DNA of 7,081 nt from assembly GCA_903925705.1 (NCBI GenBank), contig CAIYGJ010000100.1, positions 1-7,081 of the forward strand, in the 5' to 3' direction. The notes beneath the pieces were generated by a model. It was not told the origin of the DNA. It saw only the letters and a program-made list of their open reading frames with translations, and ran no database searches. The translations under genes were made by a program, and so were the position numbers. Shown piece after piece: positions 1-6,951 of this stretch; the first letter of the stretch is position 1, and every line of letters begins with the position of its first letter. The stretch is from an uncultured Actinomycetes bacterium. GTDB lineage: Bacteria > Actinomycetota > Actinomycetes > S36-B12 > UBA5976.

Positions 1-250
1 CAATTTCGACAATGCACATGCGGCAAGAGCCAAATGGCTGAAGTGAATCAGTTGCGCAAAGTTTTGGTATGCCGCAACCAGCTTCACCGGCGGCACGCAT
101 AACTGACGTACCTTCAGGAACTATGTGAGTTTCACCGTCAATTGTGACGCTAACAAGTGTCTCAGAGTTTGATTTTGGGGTTCCGTAATCGGCTTCACCG
201 ATACCTGAACGCATCGGCATTGTTCCGCGTGGATCTGAAAGTAATGTCAT
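1..250 (-). CDS. fdsA: NAD-dependent formate dehydrogenase alpha subunit (FdsA), N-terminal part
   Basis: The first 83 residues are in the window and the gene runs off the left edge. FdsA is the catalytic subunit that oxidises formate at a molybdenum (bis-MGD) centre, which is not visible here. The visible part is the N-terminal plant-type [2Fe-2S] domain. DYGTP (21-25) leads to SVTIDG (34-39), VPEGTSVMRAA (44-54), IPKLCATDSLQPFGSC (61-76) and RMCIVEI (77-83). Cluster cysteines C65, C76 and C79 are present; the fourth ligand is expected beyond the edge. An extra Cys at 59 precedes the motif. This opening, especially DYGTP and PEGTSVMRAA, closely resembles FdsA of Rhodobacter and Cupriavidus as I recall them. 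The ATG at 250 overlaps the fdsB stop (TGATG) and has GAGGTG 5 bases upstream (256-261). NuoG or HoxU share this domain but fit the context and the wording of the motif less well. Confidence 0.93.
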   Translation of the reverse strand, partial: MTLLSDPRGTMPMRSGIGEADYGTPKSNSETLVSVTIDGETHIVPEGTSVMRAAGEAGCGIPKLCATDSLQPFGSCRMCIVEI

Positions 251-1794
251 CACTTCACCTCTACCTTTATACCAAAATCAGCGGGAAATAACTTGAGTGC
301 GCTTCGAACTGGTAGTGGCGTCAGTCCACCCATTGCACATAGTGAACCATCTGTCATAACTTCACAAAGATCTTCTAGTAGCTCAAGGTTCATAGCTTGA
401 TTTTCGCCAGCAACGATGCGATCAATAACTTCAACACCACGGGTTGATCCGATTCGACATGGTGTGCATTTGCCACAAGATTCTTCGGCGCAAAACTCCA
501 TCGCAAAGCGTGCTTGTTTAGCCATGTTCGCAGTGTCATCAAAAACCACGAGGCCACCATGGCCAAGCATGCCGCCAACTTCAGCTAAGGATTCGTAGCC
601 CATTGGCACATCGAATGACTCTTGCCCAAGGTATGCGCCTAGCGGGCCACCGATTTGGATTGTCTTGATTGGACGACCGCTATGCGTGCCACCGCCAACC
701 GTGTTAACTAATTCACCAAGAGTGATACCAAATGGAAATTCAACTATGCCGCCGCGCAGAATATTTCCTGCTAGTTGGAAAACTTGAGTTCCGCGGGATC
801 GATCAACACCAAATGATTGATAGGAGGCTGCCCCATCAGCCAGAATCATTGGCACGGCTGCCAATGTCATTACGTTGTTGATAACGGTTGGTTTACCAAA
901 TAGTCCAACGAGCGCAGGAATCGGTGGCTTGGCGCGAACCATGCCGCGCTTACCTTCCAAACTCTCCAACATCGCAGTTTCTTCGCCACAAACATAACTG
1001 CCGGCACCAATTCGAACTTCTAGATTGAATTCAAGTCCAGAACCTAGAACAGAACCGCCAAGGATCTTATGTTCTTTCGCAATCGCAATTGCTTGATTCA
1101 AAACATCAATTGCGTGTGGGTATTCAGACCTGACGTAAATTAAACCTTCAGTTGCACCGACTGCAATTCCAGCAATAATCATGCCTTCTATGAGCGTGAA
1201 TGGATCACCTTCCATCAGCATTCGATCGGCAAATGTTCCGCTATCGCCCTCGTCTGCGTTGCAGCAGATGTATTTCTGATCAGATTCAGTATTCAAAACT
1301 GTGTTCCATTTGATGCCTGCCGGGAATCCTGCTCCACCACGACCTCGAAGTCCTGATTCAGTAACTTCAGCAACAATTTTTGCCGGGGTCATAGCGATTG
1401 CATTACGCAGTCCTTTAAGTCCACCGTGGGATTCGTAATCAACCAGAGAAAGCGGATCGGTGACGCCTACTCGCGCAAAAGTAATTCGGGTTTGATTCTT
1501 AAGGAAATCTAATTCTTCGACAAGTCCTAAGCAAGAGTCATGCGGAGCGCCAGATAGGAATCCAGCAGCAATCAATTCAGAGATCTGATCAGCAGAAACA
1601 TTTGCATAACCAATTCGTCCAGCTTCAGTTTCAACTTCGACTAGTGGCTCAAGCCAAAGCATGCCGCGTGATCCATTTCGTACAACTGTGACATCAAGTC
1701 CGCTTTTGGCTGCATGATCGGAAATAGCCTGAGCAACTTCATTAGCTCCCATTGATAGCGCAGCTGAGTCCATTGAAACAAAAACTTTTGTCAT
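250..1794 (-). CDS. fdsB: NAD-dependent formate dehydrogenase beta subunit (FdsB, NuoF-like, FMN/NAD binding)
   Basis: This 514-residue subunit passes electrons from formate to NAD. Residues 1 to about 100 form an N-terminal domain like the thioredoxin-like domain fused to the NuoF core in FdsB. It carries one Cys (C88), so no cluster site is visible there. The core has the FMN-binding GLRGRGGAGFPAGIKW (148-163), CNADEGDSGTF (178-188), the nucleotide-site GAGSYVCGEETAMLES (263-278) followed by LEGKRG, and the [4Fe-4S] motif SCGKCTPCR with C440, C443, C446 and the distant C486 (SLCAMGG). All expected cofactor residues appear intact. The ATG at 1794 overlaps the fdsG stop as ATGA and has only a weak upstream site (GGTGA), which suggests translational coupling. 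Its TGA stop shares a base with the fdsA start (TGATG). NuoF of complex I and HoxF of hydrogenases are close relatives; the N-terminal fusion plus the fdsG/fdsA neighbours favour formate dehydrogenase. Confidence 0.94.
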   Translation of the reverse strand: MTKVFVSMDSAALSMGANEVAQAISDHAAKSGLDVTVVRNGSRGMLWLEPLVEVETEAGRIGYANVSADQISELIAAGFLSGAPHDSCLGLVEELDFLKNQTRITFARVGVTDPLSLVDYESHGGLKGLRNAIAMTPAKIVAEVTESGLRGRGGAGFPAGIKWNTVLNTESDQKYICCNADEGDSGTFADRMLMEGDPFTLIEGMIIAGIAVGATEGLIYVRSEYPHAIDVLNQAIAIAKEHKILGGSVLGSGLEFNLEVRIGAGSYVCGEETAMLESLEGKRGMVRAKPPIPALVGLFGKPTVINNVMTLAAVPMILADGAASYQSFGVDRSRGTQVFQLAGNILRGGIVEFPFGITLGELVNTVGGGTHSGRPIKTIQIGGPLGAYLGQESFDVPMGYESLAEVGGMLGHGGLVVFDDTANMAKQARFAMEFCAEESCGKCTPCRIGSTRGVEVIDRIVAGENQAMNLELLEDLCEVMTDGSLCAMGGLTPLPVRSALKLFPADFGIKVEVK

Positions 1795-2252
1795 GCTGTC
1801 ACCGCTGAAGTTGCAGCAAAAATTCTTTCACAAGTTGCTCGTCCAATTGGAGCGCCATTAACCATTGCAGCAGGACCAAGTGCACAGTTACCTAAACAGA
1901 AGGTCTGTTCCATTTGGATGTCATCCTTGATGTTTCCCTTGTGGATGTCATAGCCCTTGTCGTGAAGCTCGCTTATCAGGCTGGCGTTGCCTGAGGCTTG
2001 GCAGGCCTCAGCAACACATACCTTCACAACAACTTTTGCAGGCGGAGTTGAACGGAAGTCACTGTAAAACGTGAACACTCCATAAACTTCAGCGCGCGAA
2101 ACATTTGAATTCTTAGCAATTATGTCCAAAGCGCTATCTGGGACATAGCCAAGTAAATCCTGAACTAATTGCAGTGAACGCAAAATGGTTGACCCATCCC
2201 CTTTGTATGGCCCCAAGAAATTGAGAATGCTTTCTTCGGAGTAATTACTCAC
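1791..2252 (-). CDS. fdsG: NAD-dependent formate dehydrogenase gamma subunit (FdsG, NuoE-like)
   Basis: This 153-residue thioredoxin-like [2Fe-2S] subunit is homologous to NuoE of complex I and HoxE of NAD-linked hydrogenases. In the Fds complex it sits beside FdsB in the electron path between the molybdenum subunit and NAD. The helical N-terminal part contains LQLVQDLLGYVP (27-38) and VSRAEVYGVFTFYSDF (51-66), both typical of the family. The cluster ligands are C79-x4-C84 (KVCVAEACQ) and C119-x3-C123 (CLGNC). Length matches FdsG. I place the start at GTG 2252, which has GGAG 6 bases upstream (2259-2262). An in-frame TTG at 2264 would add four residues but has no Shine-Dalgarno site. The gene overlaps DUF1638 by 8 bases and fdsB by 4 (ATGA). 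With fdsB and fdsA following in the canonical order, NuoE or HoxE is an unlikely identity. Confidence 0.92.
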   Translation of the reverse strand: MSNYSEESILNFLGPYKGDGSTILRSLQLVQDLLGYVPDSALDIIAKNSNVSRAEVYGVFTFYSDFRSTPPAKVVVKVCVAEACQASGNASLISELHDKGYDIHKGNIKDDIQMEQTFCLGNCALGPAAMVNGAPIGRATCERIFAATSAVTA

Positions 2253-2838
2253 TAGGTGCTCCAATTAGTTTTAGCAGTTGTTCTTCAAGATGTTGGTCGC
2301 CTACCTGAATTACTTCTAGTGGTAATCCGATTAATTCGGCTGCATCTTTTGCCGCAGCCTCAAGTTCAGGTGTTTGATGCTGAGCCAGCCATAAAACTCG
2401 CTTATAAGAATGGAAGTAATCGTCACGCAATTCTGGATAGCGATCAAGTCCCATTTCATTCATCACGCTTCGGCGGAAAGTCTTAACCAAGTAATCGGTA
2501 AATACATATGTCCCTGGCACGGCTTCAAACTCAGCTTTCATTTTTTCTGCAGTCGCAAACACGTCATAGCAATGGTCTCCCGACAGCCGAGAAACTTGAT
2601 ACTTGTTGCATAGTTCATCAAGTGCGCCATAGGTGCCACAATCGGCGTAGGCAATTGCAACCTGGTCATATGATGGCTGCAATTCCAAAATCATTTTTTC
2701 AACTTCTGGCGCAATGCCCTCTGGTCGATTGTGGAGAAGTGGGTTAATCGGTTCGATGCGCAAAGTTAGATTTCGACGATCTGCAATCTCATGAACATGG
2801 GCTGCTAATGCGCCACAGGCAATGACGGCCACGCTCAT
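2245..2838 (-). CDS. DUF1638 domain protein of unknown function
   Basis: This 197-residue soluble protein has no signal peptide or membrane segment. I recognise it as a DUF1638 family member from the opening VAVIACGALA, the YADCGTYGALD stretch (64-74) and the GDHCYDVF motif (87-94). As I recall, the family is often found beside corrinoid-dependent methyltransferase genes in methanogens and methyl-using bacteria, but I know of no demonstrated function. Cysteines are at 8, 67, 77 and 90, with His89 next to Cys90. The first three and HC sit in the parts that look conserved, so a metal or corrinoid-handling site is possible (inference). The ATG at 2838 is chosen over an upstream ATG at 2895. It has GGAG 9 bases upstream (2848-2851), the conserved domain begins at once, and it leaves a 19-base gap after the RACo stop instead of a 38-base overlap. 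It overlaps fdsG by 8 bases. Confidence 0.82.
   Translation of the reverse strand: MSVAVIACGALAAHVHEIADRRNLTLRIEPINPLLHNRPEGIAPEVEKMILELQPSYDQVAIAYADCGTYGALDELCNKYQVSRLSGDHCYDVFATAEKMKAEFEAVPGTYVFTDYLVKTFRRSVMNEMGLDRYPELRDDYFHSYKRVLWLAQHQTPELEAAAKDAAELIGLPLEVIQVGDQHLEEQLLKLIGAPSE
2259..2262 (-). promoter_or_regulatory. Ribosome binding site that sets the fdsG GTG start
   Basis: The minus strand reads GGAG here, with a 6-base spacer to GTG at 2252. The site lies inside the last codons of the DUF1638 gene. A TTG start at 2264 would place this GGAG within the coding sequence and leave that start without a site, so GTG is preferred. Confidence 0.72.
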
Positions 2839-2847
2839 CGGATTACG

Positions 2848-2851
2848 CTCC
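2848..2851 (-). promoter_or_regulatory. Ribosome binding site that sets the DUF1638 start
   Basis: The minus strand reads GGAG here, 9 bases before the ATG at 2838. The site lies in the short gap between the RACo stop (2858-2860) and this ATG, as expected for a downstream operon gene. The upstream in-frame ATG at 2895 would add 19 residues rich in Ser, Trp and His that do not resemble the domain's start. Confidence 0.7.
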
Positions 2852-2857
2852 AGATTT

Positions 2858-4726
2858 TCATGATGGCAGCGCCAACTCCAAGAAGAACTTGTCATTGAAA
2901 TCTGGACGATCAGAAAGTTCTACATAATCAACTTCGTCAAGCAAAGTTGTCGCGCCACTTCGTTCGGTACTGGAAAGAAGTACCATCTTTGCGCCTTCAC
3001 CAGCAACGTTTCCGGCGCTAACAATTCGCATGACGGGAAGCTTTGGTACTAAACCAATACCAATTGCTGAGGCAGGTGAAAGATAGGAGCCAAATGAGCC
3101 AGCGAGCAGAACCTGCTGTACATCGTCATCCACAAGTCCAACTTCTTCAAGTAGTAAGCGCCAACCGGTTGCAATCGATGCTTTGGCAAATTGCAGTTCG
3201 CGCACGTCACGCTGCGACAAGTAAACCGTTGGCTCTTCGCCATCCCAGTGAAGTACAAAAATTCGATCCCCGGCTTCGCGAGTCAATAATCTTGAAGCCA
3301 GATGTGGTGCAATTTCTAATGCCACCTCGTCAGTAACAAATCGACCTGAGTCATCAATCAACTTTGCTTTATGCAGAACATAAACAGCATCTACTAAGCC
3401 AGATCCACAAATTCCAACTGGTACTGCGTCACCGATTACTCCGAGTTTGATGCCTTCATCGGTAACCTGAACTACTTCAATCGCGCCATCAGCTGCTCGC
3501 ATGCCGCATGCAATAGATGCGGCTTCGAATGCCGGACCAGCAGGTGCTGCTGTTGTGAGAATCTGATCACCGTTAGATAGAACTATTTCGCAGTTAGTGC
3601 CAACGTCAATCAGAAGTCGAACTCGCTTATCGCGGTCCATTCCTGTTGCAAGAACACCGGCAACGATGTCGCCACCAACATAAGCGCCAAATGCTGGGAA
3701 TAGGAAAACTCGCGCCGATGGCAGTAGCTCAATGCCAATTTCAGCTGCTGTGAATACTGGCCACTTCTGCGCTGCAGTAATAAACGGCGCAACACCAACT
3801 GGCTCAGGGTCCACGCCAAGAAGAATTTCAACCATGGTGGCATTGCCAGCAATCGCAATTTCGTATACCTGGTCCGCTGAAACTTCTGCTTCAGTGCAAA
3901 CCTCAGCGATCAATTCATTCAATGTTGCAAGACCAGCAGTTTGCATCAAGCCAGCTGCCAGTGGATCCATCATGGTTGCCGAGATACGTGAGATAACGTC
4001 AGCGCCAAATGGTTGCTGCTTATTCAGCATCGACTTAACTGCCATTGGAGTTCCAGTTACAAGATCAAGCAGCGTTGCCACCACGGTAGTTGTACCAAGG
4101 TCAATACCGATCGCATAGTTTTGCGCTGAAGTATCCCCTGGCTCAACAGCAATAAGTGCCTCGTTCACTACTACTGCAGTTACCTTGAAATCGTTCTTGC
4201 GCAGCACGGTTGGAAGAGTCTTAAGTACCGACAAGTCGGCTTCAAATTCCAAGTCATCCATGGCATCGCGCAAACGATCAATGTCTGGACGCTGATCGTG
4301 AAGTGTTGGCTCAACTAGTTCCACATAGCGCTTTTGTACTGCCGGACGCAAAATAACCTGACGTCCAACTCCAACTGTTGCGGCCTTTGGTCGAGTAGAA
4401 AGCGGCGGAACATCAATCTTTAGATTTCCATTGGCCCGCGCCACGCAAGCTAAGCGCCAGCCATCTTCAAGTTGCTCTGGACTAAATGCTCGAATGTCTA
4501 GTCGCGATACCGGAACTTCACCTTCGATAACTTGAATCTTGCATTTCTTGCAAGTTCCATGTCCACCACAAGTTGAGTCAATTGCTAGACCGTTCCACGA
4601 AGCAGCATCAAAAACAGTGACGCCAGGTGGCACACGAACATCAGTTCCACTCGGCGTGAACTGCAATTGAACGCGACCAAGCCCACTCACAGTGGAATCA
4701 GTCTTTGTACTTTCTTCGTTTGGCAT
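2858..4726 (-). CDS. RACo-type reductive activator of corrinoid proteins (2Fe-2S plus ASKHA ATPase, DUF4445)
   Basis: This 622-residue protein resembles RACo of Carboxydothermus (about 630 residues), which uses ATP and a low-potential electron to return inactive Co(II) corrinoid protein to Co(I). The N-terminal ferredoxin domain has C53-x5-C59-x2-C62 and C94 (STCGGHGTCKKC ... RLACVARA), a plant-type [2Fe-2S] site. A linker and middle domain follow to about residue 205. The ASKHA ATPase domain has IDLGTTT (208-214), LLIDVGTNCEIVL (371-383), GPAFEAASIACGMRA (397-411), GICGSGLVDAV (438-448), LSQRDVRELQFAK (503-515), LAGSFGSYL (541-549) and GNVAGEGA (572-579). The C-terminal FNDKFFLELALP resembles the family's usual ending. 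A RamA-type activator would instead carry C-terminal [4Fe-4S] motifs, and none are seen. The ATG at 4726 has GAGGG 7 bases upstream (4734-4738) and lies 27 bases after the methyltransferase stop. Its likely client is the corrinoid protein at the right edge. The electron donor is not evident. Confidence 0.93.
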   Translation of the reverse strand: MPNEESTKTDSTVSGLGRVQLQFTPSGTDVRVPPGVTVFDAASWNGLAIDSTCGGHGTCKKCKIQVIEGEVPVSRLDIRAFSPEQLEDGWRLACVARANGNLKIDVPPLSTRPKAATVGVGRQVILRPAVQKRYVELVEPTLHDQRPDIDRLRDAMDDLEFEADLSVLKTLPTVLRKNDFKVTAVVVNEALIAVEPGDTSAQNYAIGIDLGTTTVVATLLDLVTGTPMAVKSMLNKQQPFGADVISRISATMMDPLAAGLMQTAGLATLNELIAEVCTEAEVSADQVYEIAIAGNATMVEILLGVDPEPVGVAPFITAAQKWPVFTAAEIGIELLPSARVFLFPAFGAYVGGDIVAGVLATGMDRDKRVRLLIDVGTNCEIVLSNGDQILTTAAPAGPAFEAASIACGMRAADGAIEVVQVTDEGIKLGVIGDAVPVGICGSGLVDAVYVLHKAKLIDDSGRFVTDEVALEIAPHLASRLLTREAGDRIFVLHWDGEEPTVYLSQRDVRELQFAKASIATGWRLLLEEVGLVDDDVQQVLLAGSFGSYLSPASAIGIGLVPKLPVMRIVSAGNVAGEGAKMVLLSSTERSGATTLLDEVDYVELSDRPDFNDKFFLELALPS

Positions 4727-4753
4727 GGTTTATCCCTCGCCTAGATTCGAAAA

Positions 4754-5605
4754 TTACGCTTCTTTTGCCGCGCGGAAACTGGTGATCCAGTTTGCGCCCC
4801 ATTGATCTAATCCAAGAAGTAAGTCGGCTGCGCGAACTGCTTGCACTACTTCTGGGGTACGGCCGTCCATGATCGCCGATGTTAGACCCATTGACATGGC
4901 CATTGGCATGAAGGCTGCGTTTAGCGCATGACGATTTGGTAAACCGAATGAAACGTTAGAGGCACCGATAGACATATTCAGGCCGTACTTTTCTTTAATC
5001 AAGTAGATAGTTTCCAAGGTGTTCTTGGCATTTTCCGGATCTGCACCAACTGGCATAGCCAATGGATCGATCAAAAGGTTTTCAAGTGAAATGCCTTCTT
5101 TTTCCACGCGGCGAACAATCTTTTCAACAATCACCATGCGATCTTTGGCAAGCATTGGGATTTCAATTTCGTCATTTGGCAAGGCCAGAATTGCAGCGTC
5201 ATATTTTTTAACCAGCGGAAGAATGATGTCCATGCGCTCATCTTCGCCAGTCATTGAATTAACAAGCGCTTTACCTTGGTAAACGGCCAGACCGGCATCA
5301 AGTGCTTCGATGACAGATGAGTCAATGCAGATTGGCAGATCGGTTAGTGACTGTACAAGCTTGATTGCTTTTGCCAGCAGGGCTGGTTCATCAGTTAGTG
5401 GAACGCCCATGTTCACATCGAGCATGTCGCAACCGCCAGCTACCTGGTCAGCTACGTCAATGTTGATCGTGGAAAGATCATCTGCGCGAAGTTTTTCCTG
5501 GAATAGCTTGCGACCAGTTGGATTTAGACGTTCGCCAATGATGACAAAGGGTAGGTCATGACCCATCGTCACTGTCTTGGTGGCGGAACTAAGCACTGTA
5601 TGCAT
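4754..5605 (-). CDS. Methyltetrahydrofolate:corrinoid protein methyltransferase (pterin-binding, AcsE/MtvA-like)
   Basis: This 283-residue protein has the dihydropteroate-synthase-like pterin-binding TIM barrel used by corrinoid/THF methyltransferases (AcsE, MtvA, and the folate domain of MetH). Motifs in order are IIGERLNPTGRK (22-33), DMLDVNMG (60-67), PICIDSS (91-97), LVNSMTGE (114-121), LLIDPLAMPVG (177-187) and SIGASNVSFGLPNR (212-225). Asn217 of the last motif matches the Asn that interacts with N5 of the pterin in AcsE. The inferred reaction moves the methyl group from methyl-corrinoid protein to THF. It is slightly longer than AcsE (about 262), with an N-terminal lead of about 20 residues. 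The ATG at 5605 overlaps metF by 17 bases but has AAAGGA 5 bases upstream (5611-5616), which supports this start. A true folate-synthesis DHPS is unlikely: the GERLNPTG and GASNVSFGLP motifs are of the methyltransferase type, and the neighbours are corrinoid genes. Confidence 0.92.
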   Translation of the reverse strand: MHTVLSSATKTVTMGHDLPFVIIGERLNPTGRKLFQEKLRADDLSTINIDVADQVAGGCDMLDVNMGVPLTDEPALLAKAIKLVQSLTDLPICIDSSVIEALDAGLAVYQGKALVNSMTGEDERMDIILPLVKKYDAAILALPNDEIEIPMLAKDRMVIVEKIVRRVEKEGISLENLLIDPLAMPVGADPENAKNTLETIYLIKEKYGLNMSIGASNVSFGLPNRHALNAAFMPMAMSMGLTSAIMDGRTPEVVQAVRAADLLLGLDQWGANWITSFRAAKEA

Positions 5606-6545
5606 GGTCGTCCTTTACTTCGTTTGTTGTTGAACTATTGGTTGTTATCTCGCGAACTCTGCCGAGATCTGTCATAAGTCGTTCTAAAGTGTCATCATTT
5701 CTAAAGTCTGTGATGTGCAAGCCTCGGACCGCAGGTTGTGCAAGTGCATGCTGGGCAAATTCCAGTGTCTGTAAGTACGCTTCTTCAGCCGGATCGGTTG
5801 CCTTTTCCACTCGAGCAATTTGATCCGCAGGAACATCGATACCTGGAACGCTGTTGTGCATAAAGTTCAATGGCCGCGGACCCTTAACCAAAACGACCGT
5901 TGGGATGATCGCGATCTTGCCAGCAAGACCAGCATCGCGAACTCCAGCACAGAACTTTTCAAGTCGATCTTGGTGGTAACAAATCTGAAGTTGCAGGAAC
6001 TTCGCTCCTGCCGCATATTTCTTTGCAACTCGTTGTACCCGATATTCAAACGGTGGCGCACCAGGATTCTCAACAGCTCCAATAAACATGTGTGGAGCTG
6101 GATCGATCTTGCGCCCAGACATGTATTCGCCACGCTTGATAGTGCTCATTAGGCGAACTAGTTGCGGACCATCTGTGTCAAAAACTCTTCGGGCTTCAGG
6201 CTCATCGCCTGCGGTTACATCATCACCAGTTAGGGCGACAAAGTTTTCAACGCCAAACATCGAGGCGCCCATGATGTCAGCTTGTTGGGCTAACCGATTC
6301 TTGTCGCGACAAACAACTTGCAAAATTGGTTCTAGGCCTAGTTGCTTCATGGCAATTGCAGAAGCAACGTTTGAAACGTGAGCATGAGCAGCTGTGTTAT
6401 CTGTTGCGTTAACGCCGTCAAACCAACCTTGGAAACGATCGGCATACTTCTTGGCTTTTTCCAACCCATTTCCATCGAGAGTGTGGAACTCGGCAGTGAA
6501 AACCGTTTCAGTTGTGTTCATCAACTTATGTTCAAGCGTTGACAT
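5589..6545 (-). CDS. metF: 5,10-methylenetetrahydrofolate reductase (MetF)
   Basis: This 318-residue TIM-barrel flavoenzyme interconverts 5-methyl- and 5,10-methylene-tetrahydrofolate in the cytoplasm. Visible family signatures are TAEF near residues 17-20 (the Glu in the position of the catalytic Glu of E. coli MetF), VNATDN (45-50), VVCRDKNR (77-84), ALTGDD (104-109, holding the Asp expected near folate N5), KFLQLQICY (182-190) and GLHI (275-278). The length matches single-domain bacterial MetF, with no regulatory extension of the eukaryotic kind. The ATG at 6545 shares one base with the metV stop and has AAGGAG 10 bases upstream (6556-6561); the next Met, residue 9, has no comparable site. 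The final ~20 residues are polar and overlap the next gene by 17 bases. Next to metV and a corrinoid/THF methyltransferase, it probably works in the oxidative direction on methyl-THF derived from a substrate, although a biosynthetic role feeding methionine synthesis cannot be excluded. Confidence 0.94.
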   Translation of the reverse strand: MSTLEHKLMNTTETVFTAEFHTLDGNGLEKAKKYADRFQGWFDGVNATDNTAAHAHVSNVASAIAMKQLGLEPILQVVCRDKNRLAQQADIMGASMFGVENFVALTGDDVTAGDEPEARRVFDTDGPQLVRLMSTIKRGEYMSGRKIDPAPHMFIGAVENPGAPPFEYRVQRVAKKYAAGAKFLQLQICYHQDRLEKFCAGVRDAGLAGKIAIIPTVVLVKGPRPLNFMHNSVPGIDVPADQIARVEKATDPAEEAYLQTLEFAQHALAQPAVRGLHITDFRNDDTLERLMTDLGRVREITTNSSTTNEVKDDHAYSA

Positions 6546-6943
6546 TAGTGATCAACTCCTTGCGCAACTGATTCATCGGTTGAATTCTTCCAGCCAGTAG
6601 GAGTCCAGCGATCTCTTTTAGTAAAGAAGTTCTTCCACGAAGAAGTTCCCTTTAAGCGATTATCAACTGGTGGACGTAAGTGGTTGTATTCCGCTTTCCA
6701 AGTAGCTGGCAATGGCCAATCTTGCGTGCGGTCATATGCCTTAAGCCAAACGCATTTCATCTCTGGCTTAACTTCGCAATGACCGTTTTCTCGTACTCCA
6801 CCACAAGGACCATTGCGCAATGTCTTTGGGCAATTCATTGGACAAGTCATACCCGTTGAATGCAAAACACATTGCCCGCAGTCCTGGCAACCCCAAACGG
6901 GTCCCTTAACTACATGCTCAATGGTGGCGATAAAAGTTGTCAT
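6545..6943 (-). CDS. metV: MetV-type methylenetetrahydrofolate reductase partner (MTHFR C-terminal family)
   Basis: This is a 132-residue, cysteine-rich cytoplasmic protein of the methylenetetrahydrofolate reductase C-terminal family (PF12225, as I recall it). It is the small subunit MetV that pairs with MetF in acetogens and in some methyl-oxidising bacteria. Eight cysteines are visible: C19, C22, C25 (WGCQDCGQC), C34 and C38 (TCPMNCPK), C47 (GPCGGVRENG), C56 and C64. That number could hold two [4Fe-4S] clusters, as proposed for acetogen MetV; cluster binding here is inferred. After about residue 66 the chain is rich in Trp, Lys and Pro, with no recognised motif. The ATG at 6943 is 8 bases after the corrinoid gene and has no clear Shine-Dalgarno sequence, so translation probably depends on coupling to the upstream gene. 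Its stop overlaps the metF start as TAATG. It probably carries electrons to or from the MetF flavin. Confidence 0.88.
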   Translation of the reverse strand: MTTFIATIEHVVKGPVWGCQDCGQCVLHSTGMTCPMNCPKTLRNGPCGGVRENGHCEVKPEMKCVWLKAYDRTQDWPLPATWKAEYNHLRPPVDNRLKGTSSWKNFFTKRDRWTPTGWKNSTDESVAQGVDH

Positions 6944-6951
6944 GTTGGGAT

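Noticed and set aside
1..2252. NuoE-NuoF-NuoG of complex I, or HoxEFU of an NAD-linked hydrogenase
   Set aside because: The subunits are homologous, but the G-B-A order with an N-terminal extension on the beta subunit and the DYGTP...PEGTSVMRAA opening of the alpha subunit fit Fds formate dehydrogenase. No other nuo or hydrogenase gene is present.
3732..4118. A 128-codon plus-strand open frame opposite the activator gene
   Set aside because: It lies wholly inside the RACo-type gene, which has every expected motif. The predicted protein is low in complexity (Ser/Thr/Ala/Ile) and matches no family I know. The same applies to the other plus-strand frames in this window.
2858..4726. RamA-type activator or a hydroxyacyl-CoA dehydratase activator
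   Set aside because: The N-terminal [2Fe-2S] domain and the absence of C-terminal [4Fe-4S] motifs exclude RamA; the dehydratase activators are much shorter and lack the ferredoxin domain.
4727..4753. Possible internal promoter or terminator in the largest gap
   Set aside because: The gap is only 27 bases, contains just a TTCGAA palindrome and the ribosome binding site of the next gene, and forms no stem followed by a T-run.
4754..5605. Dihydropteroate synthase (FolP)
   Set aside because: The fold is shared, but the GERLNPTG, LDVN and GASNVSFGLP motifs and the corrinoid neighbours indicate a methyl-THF methyltransferase.
5820..6381. Plus-strand open frames and a second minus frame inside metF
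   Set aside because: They are antisense or frame-shifted shadows of metF, without Shine-Dalgarno sites or recognisable domains.
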